From positions 1 through 49,742 of the IMG/VR virus record IMGVR_UViG_3300031951_000250: a stretch of 49,742 nucleotides of DNA; one strand, given 5' to 3'. Positions 38,148 to 47,155 of the stretch are shown piece by piece (position 1 is the stretch's first letter; every line of letters starts with the position of its first letter). The DNA is from a virus. The translations under genes were made by a program, and so were the position numbers. The notes below the pieces were generated by a model. The model had not been told where the DNA came from and ran no database searches. It saw only the letters and a list, made by a program, of their open reading frames with translations.

Positions 38148-38645
38148 TCAGCCAGGCAGCGGCGCGAAAGGGGCCACGGCACTCGCGGGCACCGACGCTC
38201 GACGCACGAGGCACTCGCCCAGTTCGCGCACGCCAGAGATCCCCACATGCTCAGCCACGCGCTCCATCGCGCTCTCGGTGAGTTCGCGTGTCCCGCGCAC
38301 GGCGTCGATCACCCTGAAGTCCTCGTCGCCCAACGTGAGCCCCTCGGCGCTCACCTCGACGAGACAGCGCCGCACGATCGACCACAGTTCAGCGGGGTCC
38401 GGTGATCGCAGGTCGCCCACGAGCGAGTTCGTCTCGCGCGCCGACAGAGGGCGCAGCATGTACCAACTCGGGGAGCGCCCCTCGATGATGGCGAGGTGCC
38501 GCTCGTCTCGGGTCGCGACGTACGCGCTGATACGCGTCGCCTTCACGCCCGAGAGCTGGACCTCTTGCATCATCGCCTCGACGTCGAGGGCGGGCTCGAT
38601 CGCGCTGGAAATCAGCACGACGCGGAACGTTTTGGACAGGCTCAC
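38148..38645 (-). CDS. tail assembly chaperone, G-type
   Basis: This 165-aa protein starts at GTG 38645 after GGAG. The sequence VVLISSAIEPALDVEAMMQE, RISAYVATRDERHLAIIEGR and VRRCLVEVSAEGLTLGDEDF fits the helical G-type chaperones that precede tape measure in siphophages. Ribosomes that do not shift stop at 38148 after PFAPLPG. Those that slip at CCCTTTC would add the T frame. Role: coating tape measure and recruiting tail tube protein; assigned by position and frameshift architecture. Confidence 0.72.
   Translation of the reverse strand: MSLSKTFRVVLISSAIEPALDVEAMMQEVQLSGVKATRISAYVATRDERHLAIIEGRSPSWYMLRPLSARETNSLVGDLRSPDPAELWSIVRRCLVEVSAEGLTLGDEDFRVIDAVRGTRELTESAMERVAEHVGISGVRELGECLVRRASVPASAVAPFAPLPG
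38166..38172 (-). promoter_or_regulatory. probable -1 programmed ribosomal frameshift site
   Basis: The minus-strand heptamer is CCCTTTC, read C CCT TTC in the G frame. It has the canonical X XXY YYZ form, so both tRNAs can re-pair one base back (CCC and TTT). The downstream frame is exactly -1 and is open from 38214 to 37717. The fused product would be 309 aa. Confidence 0.7.
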
Positions 38646-38670
38646 TCTGGTGTCTCCGTGCAGCGGGCGA

Positions 38671-39885
38671 TCAGCCCTCGAACATGATGAAAGGCGAGTA
38701 CGCGAGGTCGGTCACCGCCGTGCTCTGCATCGTGTTGTGACGACCGCGGAGGTTCAACACCGTCATCTCGCGGTTGCCCTCGCTGCCACGCGCGGGACGG
38801 TCCTCGCGGTTGCAGTACAGAACGAACCCCGTCCAACGCTTCGTCGCGCCGGTGCCGCTCGGGACCGCGTACACGAGGATGAGATCCTCGTCCGAGTCCC
38901 AGCCCGTATACTGCGCGAGGTCGCTCCGCATCGTCAGCGTCGCGCTCACGGCTGGGACGCCGCTGCGCATCACGCCGACGGTGCCCTGCGTGGACCCGCC
39001 GAGTTCTTGAACGAGGGAGTTGCCCAGCTCGATCGAGAGCGAGAGCGAGTGAAACGGGACGTGCGTCCGCGTCGTGGTGCCGAGCGTCTGCAGCAGGCAC
39101 ACGGCGTTGATGTTCGGGATCGGACCGCTCAGCGGGTTGGTGGCCGCTGCGGTGCTGATGCTCTGCGACGATGGCCCCGTCCACGTCGAGCCGTTGAGGC
39201 TGAACGCGTAGCTCATGCGCCCGTCGCGCGCGAGGTCGACCGAGAGCCCCGTCACGGCGCACCCGTTGAGGGTCCACTGGTGAGAGCTGTCCTGCGCCAG
39301 CGCGTGCTGGATCGTGAGGCTCTGCGTGTTGGTGTCGGTCAGGTAGTAGTTGTGGCAGTTGATGATGTCCTGCCCGTTCGTCGGCGACCCGCTCAGGTTG
39401 AACAGTGGGGTGATCGTGTCCGTCGAGACGGCCTTGGAGATCACGACCTCGGGCACGTCGCCCACATCGCACAAGAACACCGTGCCCACCGGGAAGCGCG
39501 CGCCGTGCCCCGACGCGGAGACGATGCTCGATGCGCTCGAGCCCGCCGTCACCGTCGAGCCCGCAGCCGCCGACTCGCCACCGAGCGCAGCCTTCAGCAG
39601 CGTGCCGAGCCACGTCGTGCTCGCGCTCCCCGCGCTCGTGAGCCGGGTCGCGTCGAGGTACGAGTCGCACGTAAACCCCGCGGTCCCGGCCTTGTAGCCG
39701 CGCGGTGACTTGTCCCGCTTGACCAGCTTCTCCTGCAGCGTGTCGACGCCGATGATGGTCTGCGTGGGGACCATCGTCCCGCCCGCGCGCGGAAAGATCC
39801 GCGTCATCGAGGGAGTGGTGCCGTAGGTGCCTTCGAGCCCGATGAGGGTCGAGCCCGTGAGGTTGACGAGATCCTGTTGAGCCAT
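38671..39885 (-). CDS. major tail (tube) protein
   Basis: This 404-aa protein begins MAQQDLVNLTGSTLIGLEGT, with beta-rich sequence throughout (SLTIQHALAQDSSHQWTLNG, ATLTMRSDLAQYTGWDSDED, WTGFVLYCNREDRPARGSEG). This is the order of phage tail tube proteins between tail terminator and chaperone genes. It polymerises as rings around tape measure. An extra C-terminal or loop domain may explain the length above the usual 200-300. Assigned by gene order and composition. Confidence 0.72.
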   Translation of the reverse strand: MAQQDLVNLTGSTLIGLEGTYGTTPSMTRIFPRAGGTMVPTQTIIGVDTLQEKLVKRDKSPRGYKAGTAGFTCDSYLDATRLTSAGSASTTWLGTLLKAALGGESAAAGSTVTAGSSASSIVSASGHGARFPVGTVFLCDVGDVPEVVISKAVSTDTITPLFNLSGSPTNGQDIINCHNYYLTDTNTQSLTIQHALAQDSSHQWTLNGCAVTGLSVDLARDGRMSYAFSLNGSTWTGPSSQSISTAAATNPLSGPIPNINAVCLLQTLGTTTRTHVPFHSLSLSIELGNSLVQELGGSTQGTVGVMRSGVPAVSATLTMRSDLAQYTGWDSDEDLILVYAVPSGTGATKRWTGFVLYCNREDRPARGSEGNREMTVLNLRGRHNTMQSTAVTDLAYSPFIMFEG

Positions 39886-39908
39886 GGTTCCTCGGGTTGG
39901 TCAGTGAG

Positions 39909-40433
39909 TCAGGGCCCGTAGGAGCCCGGCAACGTCTCGCGCGTGAGCGAGCGAAAGCGCAGCGAGAGCGTGGCGATTGCGCCTTCGAACGCGCTCTCTG
40001 CCTGCCCGTCGGTCGTGATCGACACGAGGTAGGGGTCGAGCCCCGCCCAGTGCTCGTGCCACGTCAGTGCGGTCGTGATGACGTGCGCGTCGTGCGACAT
40101 GCGATCACCCACCGCGTCCACGCTGCCGGGGCCGGCGAGCGCGCTCGTGCCCTCGGGCACGTCGTCGCCAGCCTCGGTGAGTTGGTAGAGCACGCGGATC
40201 TCGATGGGTCGGTACCGCAGCGCGTGACCGTCGAGGGGGTTGACGCCCTCCTCGGCCTCGGTGGGCAGTCCGATCACGACGCGCGCGACGCGCTCCGCAG
40301 ACGCCTCGTTCTGATCGAGGTCAGGCGGTGGACGTCGGAACGTGCTCGCCGCGATCGTGTACCCCGCCGAGCCGTAGCCGTCGAAGACGAGCGCCTCGAG
40401 CCTCGCGCGAAGCTGTGAGAGGAGCAGCGCCAC
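39909..40433 (-). CDS. tail terminator/completion protein (174 aa)
   Basis: The product begins MALLLSQLRARLEALVFDGY, with ADLDQ-like PPPDLDQNEASAERVARVVI, beta strands IEIRVLYQLTEAGDDV and TTALTWHEHWAGLDPYLVSI. Size and order, just upstream of the tail tube gene, fit lambda gpU / HK97 gp10-type tail completion proteins that cap the tube. Assigned mainly by position. Confidence 0.6.
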   Translation of the reverse strand: MALLLSQLRARLEALVFDGYGSAGYTIAASTFRRPPPDLDQNEASAERVARVVIGLPTEAEEGVNPLDGHALRYRPIEIRVLYQLTEAGDDVPEGTSALAGPGSVDAVGDRMSHDAHVITTALTWHEHWAGLDPYLVSITTDGQAESAFEGAIATLSLRFRSLTRETLPGSYGP

Positions 40434-40436
40434 GAC

Positions 40437-40766
40437 TCAGCCCGGACCCGCGACCGGCTGCAGCCACAAGTACCCGGTGCCGTGAGCGATCACGGACAGA
40501 TTGCCGGCGCTCGCGTGCTTGTACGTCTCGCCGTGCGCGAGCGTGTACGAGGTACCCGTCGCAGGCGAGCCTGACGCGGGGATCGTCGCGGTTCCGCCGA
40601 CGCACACGAGCGTGACGCTCACGCCGTCGAGGCGCACCCAGTAGCGCCCCGCAGGGAGGCTCGTCACCGTTGCCGCGGTCGTGCTGAGCGCGGCGTAGTA
40701 CGGGACGCCGCACGTCGCGTCGACGTCAGCGACCGCCGAAAATTCCCCGTCTCCAACGTTCGCCAT
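40437..40766 (-). CDS. small beta-rich head/tail protein (109 aa)
   Basis: The product begins ANVGDGEFSAVADVDATCGV, with beta strands (ATVTSLPAGRYWVRLDGVSV, TIPASGSPATGTSYTLAHGE). It lies between connector and tail completion genes, so it may be a neck or decoration component. No family is recognised. Confidence 0.5.
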   Translation of the reverse strand: MANVGDGEFSAVADVDATCGVPYYAALSTTAATVTSLPAGRYWVRLDGVSVTLVCVGGTATIPASGSPATGTSYTLAHGETYKHASAGNLSVIAHGTGYLWLQPVAGPG

Positions 40767-40769
40767 GGT

Positions 40770-41639
40770 TCAGCCTCGCGTGATGTTGATGGTCCGATAC
40801 CAGCCCTCGTGCGACTCGACCGCGCCGTCCTGGTCGTCGTCGAACGCGCGTGCTGCGAGCTGTGCCGCAAGCTCTGTGTCGAGCCTCGTGCGGAGCTCTG
40901 TCGCACGCGCGATCCCGTCCTCGTCGAGCGACTGCTCGGCGATCAGGAGCCGCACCGCGATCGCGTGGGGCTGCGTCAGGTCGATCGCGCCCACGAGCCC
41001 GCCCGGGTCTTTCTGCAGCCCCACGCGGTTGACGATCCGCTCCCATGCGGCGTCGATCACGCGAGCCCACACGGTGCCTGTCGCGGCCCGCTTGGTGATC
41101 GTCGGATCGAGGTCTCGAACGTGGTCGAGCGTGAGCCCCGTCGTGAGCCTGTAGCGCGTCACGTCGAATTCGACCGCGACCACAGGGCGCGCGGCGCTCG
41201 ATACGGCGTAGGTGATCTCACAGCGACAGCCGCGGTAGATCGTCGCCGCCATCGCTGCCGTCACGGTGCACGAGACGCGCGTCCCCTGGAACGCAGCGCC
41301 CGATGCCTGCGCACGCACGAGAGGGCGCGAGAGCGTGACGGTGGTGCTCGCGATCGAGGCCACCGTCGCCCACTCCCCGCCCGTCTCCTCGGTGCCGCCG
41401 ACGAGGTACCTGCGACCCACGGTGACGCCGGTCGCACTGGTCACGGCGATCGACGTCGCTCCCGCGGCCGCACCCGCTGACAGCGTGGTGTTTACGCTGT
41501 CGACGGTGCCCGTGCCCGTCCCGAGCGAGCCGCCCGAGGGCGAGAGCACGGCGAACGCGGGCGAGGCGTCGGGACGCTCCGCGAGCTCGTCGGTGTAGAT
41601 CGTCCCGCCGACGTCGAGTTGCACCCAGCGGTAGCTCAC
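40770..41639 (-). CDS. head-tail connector/adaptor-like protein (289 aa)
   Basis: GTG 41639 overlaps the upstream stop. Residues 1-130 are beta-rich (TLSAGAAAGATSIAVTSATG, WATVASIASTTVTLSRPLVR) and residues about 150-280 are helical (WARVIDAAWERIVNRVGLQK, ATELRTRLDTELAAQLAARA). The helical part resembles head-tail adaptors of the gp6 type. Position between capsid and tail genes supports a connector role. Confidence 0.55.
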   Translation of the reverse strand: MSYRWVQLDVGGTIYTDELAERPDASPAFAVLSPSGGSLGTGTGTVDSVNTTLSAGAAAGATSIAVTSATGVTVGRRYLVGGTEETGGEWATVASIASTTVTLSRPLVRAQASGAAFQGTRVSCTVTAAMAATIYRGCRCEITYAVSSAARPVVAVEFDVTRYRLTTGLTLDHVRDLDPTITKRAATGTVWARVIDAAWERIVNRVGLQKDPGGLVGAIDLTQPHAIAVRLLIAEQSLDEDGIARATELRTRLDTELAAQLAARAFDDDQDGAVESHEGWYRTINITRG

Positions 41640-42274
41640 CGTCGGCCCTTCGCGGCGTCGGTGCGCGCGCTGTCAGCGGCACCCGTCGAGGCTTGCGGCG
41701 CGAACGGCGAGCCGTCCTCGCGCACCTGCACGACGAGCCATCGCGACTGCATGCGCTCGCCTCGGTGATAGAACTCGCTCTGCCGCACGCGGTAGCCCCA
41801 CTGCCGGAGCACGAGCACCGCGTCCGACAGACTCATCGAGCGGGGCTCTGCCGTGATGTCCATGGTCCGGTACAGCGGGCGACGCGAGCCGATGATGGTC
41901 GCGCGCACGGTCCCGCTCATGCCGTCGCCGTTGACGTTGCCGAGCTTCGCGCGGAGCACCTTGCCGCGGAGATCGCTCGGGAGCAGTTGCCCCTGCGGGT
42001 CGGTGTCGGGAGGCTCCGCTCCCTCGACGAGTCGCAGCCAAACCGAGCGCCGGCTCTCGTCCAGCACGCCAACGCACTCGTCGACCTGCATCGAGAGCGG
42101 CGCGGTGAGCGCTGCGAACAGAGGCGCGATCCCCTCGCGCTCGATGCGCTGCATCTCGGAGCGAAGCCACTCGCGGCGACGCTCGCGCTGCTGGCTCGTG
42201 ACGGAGGGGTACACGTCCCACTCACGCAGAAAGTCGACGTGGTGAGGGTGCGAGTCGAGGGCTTTGTCTGCCAC
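41636..42274 (-). CDS. hypothetical head-module protein (212 aa)
   Basis: GTG 42274. The N-terminal half is helical (REWLRSEMQRIEREGIAPLF); the second half is beta-rich and basic (SGTVRATIIGSRRPLYRTMD, SEFYHRGERMQSRWLVVQVR). It may be a head-tail joining protein; no family is recognised. Confidence 0.5.
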   Translation of the reverse strand: MADKALDSHPHHVDFLREWDVYPSVTSQQRERRREWLRSEMQRIEREGIAPLFAALTAPLSMQVDECVGVLDESRRSVWLRLVEGAEPPDTDPQGQLLPSDLRGKVLRAKLGNVNGDGMSGTVRATIIGSRRPLYRTMDITAEPRSMSLSDAVLVLRQWGYRVRQSEFYHRGERMQSRWLVVQVREDGSPFAPQASTGAADSARTDAAKGRR

Positions 42275-42393
42275 GGTCTCAGTCCTTTGCAGTCCTCCGC
42301 GCGACGTGCGCGGGGTGTGATTGGAGCGGTGGGTATCGTCGACCGCGTGCGACGTGTGCAGCGATGGCGAGCGCTCGCTGCGGGCGCGTGGCG

Positions 42394-42723
42394 TCAGACG
42401 CCGACGACGGTCACGCGGAACGTCGACCCGGAGAGGTCGCCGGAGGCTTCATCGCCTCCGTCCGCAGCCACCGCGTTGAACACGACGATCTTGCCGGCGT
42501 TCGCAGCGCCGCGGATGAAGTTGCAGGTGTGCGCGGCGGTGCTCGAGACGATGCTCGCGGAGTGCACCGTGGTGAACCCCGTGAACGCACCGAGCGTGGC
42601 GACCGAGAGATCGATCACCGAGCCGCCCGCGTCGTACGACGCGGGACCGAGCGCGGTGAAGACCACGACCTTGGGGGAACCGGACGCGGCAGAGACCTGC
42701 GTGGTTGCAGTGAAAGCACCCAT
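42394..42723 (-). CDS. putative capsid decoration protein (109 aa)
   Basis: This small, neutral, beta-rich and Gly/Ala/Ser/Thr-rich protein (GAFTATTQVSAASGSPKVVV, FTTVHSASIVSSTAAHTCNF) follows the major capsid gene with its own ribosome site. Size and position fit a capsid-stabilising (decoration) protein, but no sequence family is recognised. Confidence 0.5.
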   Translation of the reverse strand: MGAFTATTQVSAASGSPKVVVFTALGPASYDAGGSVIDLSVATLGAFTGFTTVHSASIVSSTAAHTCNFIRGAANAGKIVVFNAVAADGGDEASGDLSGSTFRVTVVGV

Positions 42724-42741
42724 TGTCTTGCTCCTTCCGGC

Positions 42742-43692
42742 TCAGGTGAGACCGGTCATCTTGCCGTGCTTGTTGCGACGGCGGACCTTGAGGCAGAGCG
42801 TCGTGGTGACGCTGTACTCGATCAACTCGGGGTTGACGTTCACGCGCTCGACCGTGAGCGGGCGGTGCTCGATGAGCTCGAAATCCCCGAGCTCCACCAT
42901 GTACATCTCGCTGTTCGCGAGCGTACGGATGCGCAGGATCGGCACGCCCTGGTACGACGCCGCGCCCCAGCGGAACGAGAGGTCGAGCCCCTGCGTTCCG
43001 TCGGGCATCACGCGAACGGAGTTGTTCGCCGCGCCCGGAGTCCCCGCGAGCGCGGAGTACTTCCGCATCTGCTTGGGGTGCGAGAGGATCGCGCTCGGGG
43101 ACGCGCCGCGGTTGACCGAGCCCGAGAGCGCCGAGGTCAGCTCCTCGTAGAGATCATCCATCGCGCTGAGCGTGAGCGCGCCGCCGACGGCGTTCTCCTC
43201 GCTCGCCCACTGCGCGTTGGAGCCGGGGGCGAGACCCGCGTAGGTGTCGCCCGCGTCGATGATCGAGGCGATGCCCACGTCCTGCGTCGAGCCGCAGAGC
43301 GAGTCCTCGATCTTCTTGGCCACGTCGCTCTGCGCGTAGACCTCCTCGACGCTCGGGAGCGACTCGTAGTAGCCGCCCTTCAGCGCGTTGTCGCGCGCGT
43401 GGCCCGTGATGCCCCACACCGCGCGGACGCCGAAGACGTCGAGCGACGGGCGGAGGTACGACTGCTGGCCGGACGCGGGAGGGGCTTGCCCCTCGACGAA
43501 CGTCTCGACGCTGCCGTTCGAGCCGCTCACGACCTGCCACTTGAACGGGGCGGACCCCTGCGACGCGATCATGCCGCCGCCGAAGTCCGAGATGGCGCGG
43601 AGCAGATCCGTCTCGCGAAAGATCAGATCGTGCGCGCCCGTCTCGACGTTCTCCTTGAGGAGAGCGCCGAGGCTGGAGAGAGTTGCACCCAT
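42742..43692 (-). CDS. major capsid protein
   Basis: This 316-aa protein begins MGATLSSLGALLKENVETGA and has the spread of segments expected of an HK97-fold capsid: a helical N-arm, FVEGQAPPASGQQSYLRPSL, a long spine-helix region (YAQSDVAKKIEDSLCGSTQD), SAILSHPKQMRKYSALAGTP and a C-terminal strand ...EYSVTTTLCLKVRRRNKHGK. The position after portal and a coiled-coil scaffold gene supports the call. No capsid protease gene is recognised, so scaffold removal may occur without cleavage. Confidence 0.78.
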   Translation of the reverse strand: MGATLSSLGALLKENVETGAHDLIFRETDLLRAISDFGGGMIASQGSAPFKWQVVSGSNGSVETFVEGQAPPASGQQSYLRPSLDVFGVRAVWGITGHARDNALKGGYYESLPSVEEVYAQSDVAKKIEDSLCGSTQDVGIASIIDAGDTYAGLAPGSNAQWASEENAVGGALTLSAMDDLYEELTSALSGSVNRGASPSAILSHPKQMRKYSALAGTPGAANNSVRVMPDGTQGLDLSFRWGAASYQGVPILRIRTLANSEMYMVELGDFELIEHRPLTVERVNVNPELIEYSVTTTLCLKVRRRNKHGKMTGLT

Positions 43693-43773
43693 GGATTCAA
43701 CCTGTTGGTTCCGCCGCCGACGCCGGTGCTTCCGCTCCGTACGGCCTGCGATGAAAACGTGTGCGACCCGCGA

Positions 43774-44349
43774 TCAGCGGGCGCGCTTGCTCTGGATTCG
43801 TTCCGTGACGGCCTTGGTCGTCGCGTCGCGCTGCGCGGCGTAGTACGCGGCGACCGCGGCCGAGTCGGTCGGGTCGGGCTTGGACAGCGCCGGCGCAGCC
43901 GAGGGGGCAGACGTGGCCTGAGTCGCCGGGGCTCCCGAGCCCTGCGCGACCGGTGCCGCCTTGCGCAAGTGCGGCTTGCCTTCGAGGTAGGCCGCGACGT
44001 ACTCCGCGGCGGGCTTCGCCTCCGCGCCCTGCCCGAACACCACGCGATCACCGTCGATGCGCGCGCCTTTGGGGAGCACGAGGTCGGTCACGTCGTCAGG
44101 GTCGACCGCTTTCGCAGCGAGCGCTGCGTTGCGGATCGCGCTGCGGAGCTTCTCGGACGTGTACCGAGCCTCGGCCTGCTGCGCTTTCTCCTGCCACGAG
44201 AGGGCGCTCTTCTCGTGCTCGCCCAACTTGGCGCGCGCGTCAGCGAGGTCTCGCTCGAGGTTCGCGATGCGCACCGAGAGTTCGCCGTCGTCCGCCGCTT
44301 GCGCGGGCTTGGAGGCGCGACGCTGTTCGATCTTCTTTGCGAGGCTCAC
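43774..44349 (-). CDS. scaffold-like protein (191 aa)
   Basis: The start is the GTG overlapping the upstream stop. The product begins SLAKKIEQRRASKPAQAADD; residues about 28-75 are a coiled coil (ARAKLGEHEKSALSWQEKAQ) and the C-terminal half is Ala/Pro-rich with ...ATTKAVTERIQSKRAR. Charged, helical, low-complexity sequence just upstream of the capsid gene is typical of a scaffold. No protease domain is present. Confidence 0.68.
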   Translation of the reverse strand: MSLAKKIEQRRASKPAQAADDGELSVRIANLERDLADARAKLGEHEKSALSWQEKAQQAEARYTSEKLRSAIRNAALAAKAVDPDDVTDLVLPKGARIDGDRVVFGQGAEAKPAAEYVAAYLEGKPHLRKAAPVAQGSGAPATQATSAPSAAPALSKPDPTDSAAVAAYYAAQRDATTKAVTERIQSKRAR

Positions 44350-44663
44350 GCGTCGCCCTCCGCGCTCGATGCCATCGTCTCGACCGCCGCGTTCATCGCG
44401 TCCATCGGGACTGCGAACGCCGCAGCGTTGCCCGCAGCATCGGTGCACTCGATGAGCACGTCGCCGTCCGCGTCGAGCCCCATCACCTCGATGGAGGCGC
44501 ACTCGACCGGGAGCGCGTCCTGCAACGCCACGATCGCGAGCGCGACCTGTGCAGCCGCGTCGCCTTCGAGCATCTCCGGCGCGACCTCTTCGCCCGCGCT
44601 CTCACCCTCTGCCGCCGCCTCGGCCTCTGCCGCGGGCGCGTTCACATCCACTTCGACACTCAT
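44346..44663 (-). CDS. acidic hypothetical protein (105 aa)
   Basis: ATG 44663. It is very acidic and Ala/Glu-rich (VNAPAAEAEAAAEGESAGEE), then VALAIVALQDALPVECASIE and a second beta/acidic half. It is located between minor head and scaffold genes and may be a scaffold accessory. No family is recognised. Confidence 0.5.
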   Translation of the reverse strand: MSVEVDVNAPAAEAEAAAEGESAGEEVAPEMLEGDAAAQVALAIVALQDALPVECASIEVMGLDADGDVLIECTDAAGNAAAFAVPMDAMNAAVETMASSAEGDA

Positions 44664-44968
44664 CGTCGCTTCTCCTCTGCGGCGCGAGCCGCGCCCTGAA
44701 CCATCGTGCGAACGTGCTGGAGGATTCGGTCCTCCGGCACGGGCAGGCTGTAGGCAGACGCCTCCGAGAGCGGGCGCATGCCGAACCGCTCGAGCGTCAC
44801 GGCGTACGACCCGAGCTTGCCCACCTTGCGCTCTGCCATCGCGTGTGAATCGGTCCGCAGCGGCGCGACGTACGCGCGCGCTCCGAGCCTGCGAGCCTCT
44901 CCGCACACCGCCCCGCGCACGTCGTCGTGCGTCCGCAGCCACCCGTCGTCTCGTGCCGTGACCGTCAC
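44660..44968 (-). CDS. hypothetical protein (102 aa)
   Basis: GTG 44968 overlaps the upstream stop. The sequence TVTARDDGWLRTHDDVRGAV, EARRLGARAYVAPLRTDSHA, then a charged C-terminus. No family is recognised. The position in the head module suggests a minor head role. Confidence 0.5.
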   Translation of the reverse strand: MTVTARDDGWLRTHDDVRGAVCGEARRLGARAYVAPLRTDSHAMAERKVGKLGSYAVTLERFGMRPLSEASAYSLPVPEDRILQHVRTMVQGAARAAEEKRR

Positions 44969-45486
44969 CGCTTGCCTCCGCTCGTCACCGCGAACGCCCC
45001 TGCGCTGCGCACGTCTCGCAACAGCGCGCCCGTGCGTTGCCCCATCGGGCGACCGGGGTAGCGCCGCGCCTTCTCCTTCGCGTACTCGGGGCTGAGTGGG
45101 TTCTTCGCCCACTCGCCCGAGAGATCACCGCCAGCATTTGCGAGGCGCTCACGGATGACGCCGAGGGCCTCACCGTCGATCACGTCCCAGAACGCCGCCT
45201 TGGTCGGACGCGCGACACCCGCGAGCCATCGCTGACCGCGCGAGACCATGCGACCGACCATGTACGCCGTGACCTTCGTGACGGGTCGCCCACGTCGCTC
45301 GAGCCCGTAGGTGATCTTGCGTTGCGACTCAGCCGAGATCCCGCCGAGGTCCACTGTGTGAACGCCCGAGATCGAGTCGAGCCACTTCTTCGTCGCGTCG
45401 AGCGCAGGCGTCGAGCGCGTCACGCCGCCGCGCTGCCCCGTGCGGGGCATGCCGATTGATGGGAGCCCGCCGTCAGGTGGAGGCAT
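44965..45486 (-). CDS. minor head / virion morphogenesis-like protein (173 aa)
   Basis: ATG 45486 overlaps the end of portal by 14 bp. The sequence DATKKWLDSISGVHTVDLGG, RKITYGLERRGRPVTKVTAY and LSGEWAKNPLSPEYAKEKAR is similar in layout to small gp10/virion morphogenesis proteins, with positively charged loops. Assigned by position; weak sequence support. Confidence 0.5.
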   Translation of the reverse strand: MPPPDGGLPSIGMPRTGQRGGVTRSTPALDATKKWLDSISGVHTVDLGGISAESQRKITYGLERRGRPVTKVTAYMVGRMVSRGQRWLAGVARPTKAAFWDVIDGEALGVIRERLANAGGDLSGEWAKNPLSPEYAKEKARRYPGRPMGQRTGALLRDVRSAGAFAVTSGGKR

Positions 45487-47107
45487 TGGTGCCTGCCTTT
45501 GCGCTGCTCTCCGCAGCCACCAGCGCGAGCCCCTTCGCCTCGTTCTCAGCCCTCATGCGCTCGACGGCCTGCTTCGCGTCGTAGGTCGTGAGGTCTCCGA
45601 GGTACATCGCGCGGAGCTGCTCGTAGATCGCGCCCAGCTCTTCGTCGCTCATCGGGATCGACGCATCGAGCGCCACCTTGACGAGCATGGCGCGCGCCTC
45701 GGGGCCGATCTCGATGGGCGCGGCGAGCACCGTGAGCGCGCGGGCGAGGTCTTCGCCGGGGTCGCTCATCGTGATCCGCTTGGCGTACGTCACCGCGATC
45801 GGCTCGGGATCGACCCCCGCCATTCGCGCGTAGAGGCGCAGGGTCGCGACCTCCCACCGCTGCATGTTGCGGGCGAACCGAAGCGCGCGCGACTCGAAGT
45901 CACGCGAGCGAATGCGCAACGCCTCGCCGCTCTGCACCTGCGCGGACGAGTCCGCCGCAAGCTCGAGCCCCGCGCACCGCATCGCCCACTGGAACGTAAA
46001 CACACAGTGCTCGCGCAGCTCTTTCTGCGACGTGCCCGAGGGCTCGACCCACTGCGGAGCGCCAGCGCCCGAGGAGTACCCGAGCCCCTGTGCGGGGCCC
46101 AGCTTCGCCGCGGTCGATTGATCGAGCTTGCCGCCCGTGTCCTGCATCGGGACGGCGAGGAACGGGAACGCGGCCAACGCGTTCACTTCCATCGCCCACG
46201 ACAGGCAGTTGTAGATCACGCGCGCGGCGTCGGCGGTGTCCGCGATGAGGCTGATTCCCATCGGGCAATCGCTCGCCTGGTCCCTGTCGTAGAACGCGAA
46301 CGTCACCGGGATCTCGCCGCCGAGCACCGCGGGGAGTTCGCCGCTATCGACGATCTTCAGCCCCTTCGCGCTCTCGGCCAGCGTCGCCTTCGACGAGAGC
46401 GCGATCCCTCCCTGTCGCACTTCCCAGCCGCCTGCGACGCGAGCACCGTTGATCTTGCGGTCCGCACGCCACACGCGCAACTCCACCTCGGCGGTGCCGC
46501 TCGTGGAGAGGTCGGAGCGGAACGGCGTCGAGACGTAGGCGAACTCGACAACGCGCCCGTCCTCGCACTCGACCCACGCCCACGCGGGAGGGTGCACCGT
46601 CACGACGTACGGAGCGATTTTCTCTGCGGCGCGCTGCGCCTCGGACATGCCCGTCACGTCGCGGCGCGGGGTGTCCACGACGGTTGCGACCACGCCGTAG
46701 ACGCACGCCCACTGCGCCGCGCTCTCAGCGATCTCGCCCCACGTCGAGCCCCTGCGATCCATGTCTTCGGCGAATGGCGCGAGCACGTCCACGGTGCGCG
46801 TGACGCGCGCGGTGACGCCCTCCGAGTACGCCTTCACGACGGGGCCGACGATGTTCACGTAGTTCGCGATGGCGCGGCGCGCGTCGTATCGACGATCGCT
46901 CTCGCCCTCGTGCGCGACGAGGTAGCTCGTACGCGTCGAGCGCGAGCAGATCGGCTGTCCGCTCTCGTCGATCCCCGTTTGCCACGAGAGCAACGTCGAG
47001 CCGAGCGTCGTCGCGCTCGGGGTCGCCCAGTGACGGCCCCCGAGGTGCGCGTCGCGCAGGTAGCGCCAGTGCTCACGCACGGCGTCGTATGTCTCGATGG
47101 TGCTCAT
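45473..47107 (-). CDS. portal protein
   Basis: This 544-aa protein follows terminase. It starts MSTIETYDAVREHWRYLRDA, has stem-like helices (IAESAAQWACVYGVVATVVD), wing/clip-type segments (ELRVWRADRKINGARVAGGW) and a helical C-terminal crown region (LTVLAAPIEIGPEARAMLVK). Length (about 500-550) and position between terminase and capsid genes match siphophage portals. It forms the dodecameric DNA entry channel and nucleates the head. Confidence 0.85.
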   Translation of the reverse strand: MSTIETYDAVREHWRYLRDAHLGGRHWATPSATTLGSTLLSWQTGIDESGQPICSRSTRTSYLVAHEGESDRRYDARRAIANYVNIVGPVVKAYSEGVTARVTRTVDVLAPFAEDMDRRGSTWGEIAESAAQWACVYGVVATVVDTPRRDVTGMSEAQRAAEKIAPYVVTVHPPAWAWVECEDGRVVEFAYVSTPFRSDLSTSGTAEVELRVWRADRKINGARVAGGWEVRQGGIALSSKATLAESAKGLKIVDSGELPAVLGGEIPVTFAFYDRDQASDCPMGISLIADTADAARVIYNCLSWAMEVNALAAFPFLAVPMQDTGGKLDQSTAAKLGPAQGLGYSSGAGAPQWVEPSGTSQKELREHCVFTFQWAMRCAGLELAADSSAQVQSGEALRIRSRDFESRALRFARNMQRWEVATLRLYARMAGVDPEPIAVTYAKRITMSDPGEDLARALTVLAAPIEIGPEARAMLVKVALDASIPMSDEELGAIYEQLRAMYLGDLTTYDAKQAVERMRAENEAKGLALVAAESSAKAGTNAST

Positions 47108-47155
47108 TGAGTGGCAAGTCTCGCGACGAGGTAGCGGAGCGCGTCGCGCTTGCGG

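Noticed and set aside
42364-44961. 865-aa plus-strand open frame across the capsid region
   Set aside because: It is antisense to capsid, scaffold and neighbouring genes, is Arg/Ala-rich and has no domain. Long antisense frames are expected in GC-rich DNA with this codon usage.
45440-47110. 556-aa plus-strand frame antisense to portal
   Set aside because: Mirror image of the portal gene, without recognisable protein features.
43693-47155. Capsid maturation protease
   Set aside because: None of the head-module genes shows ClpP-, HK97- or herpes-type protease residues, so none was called.
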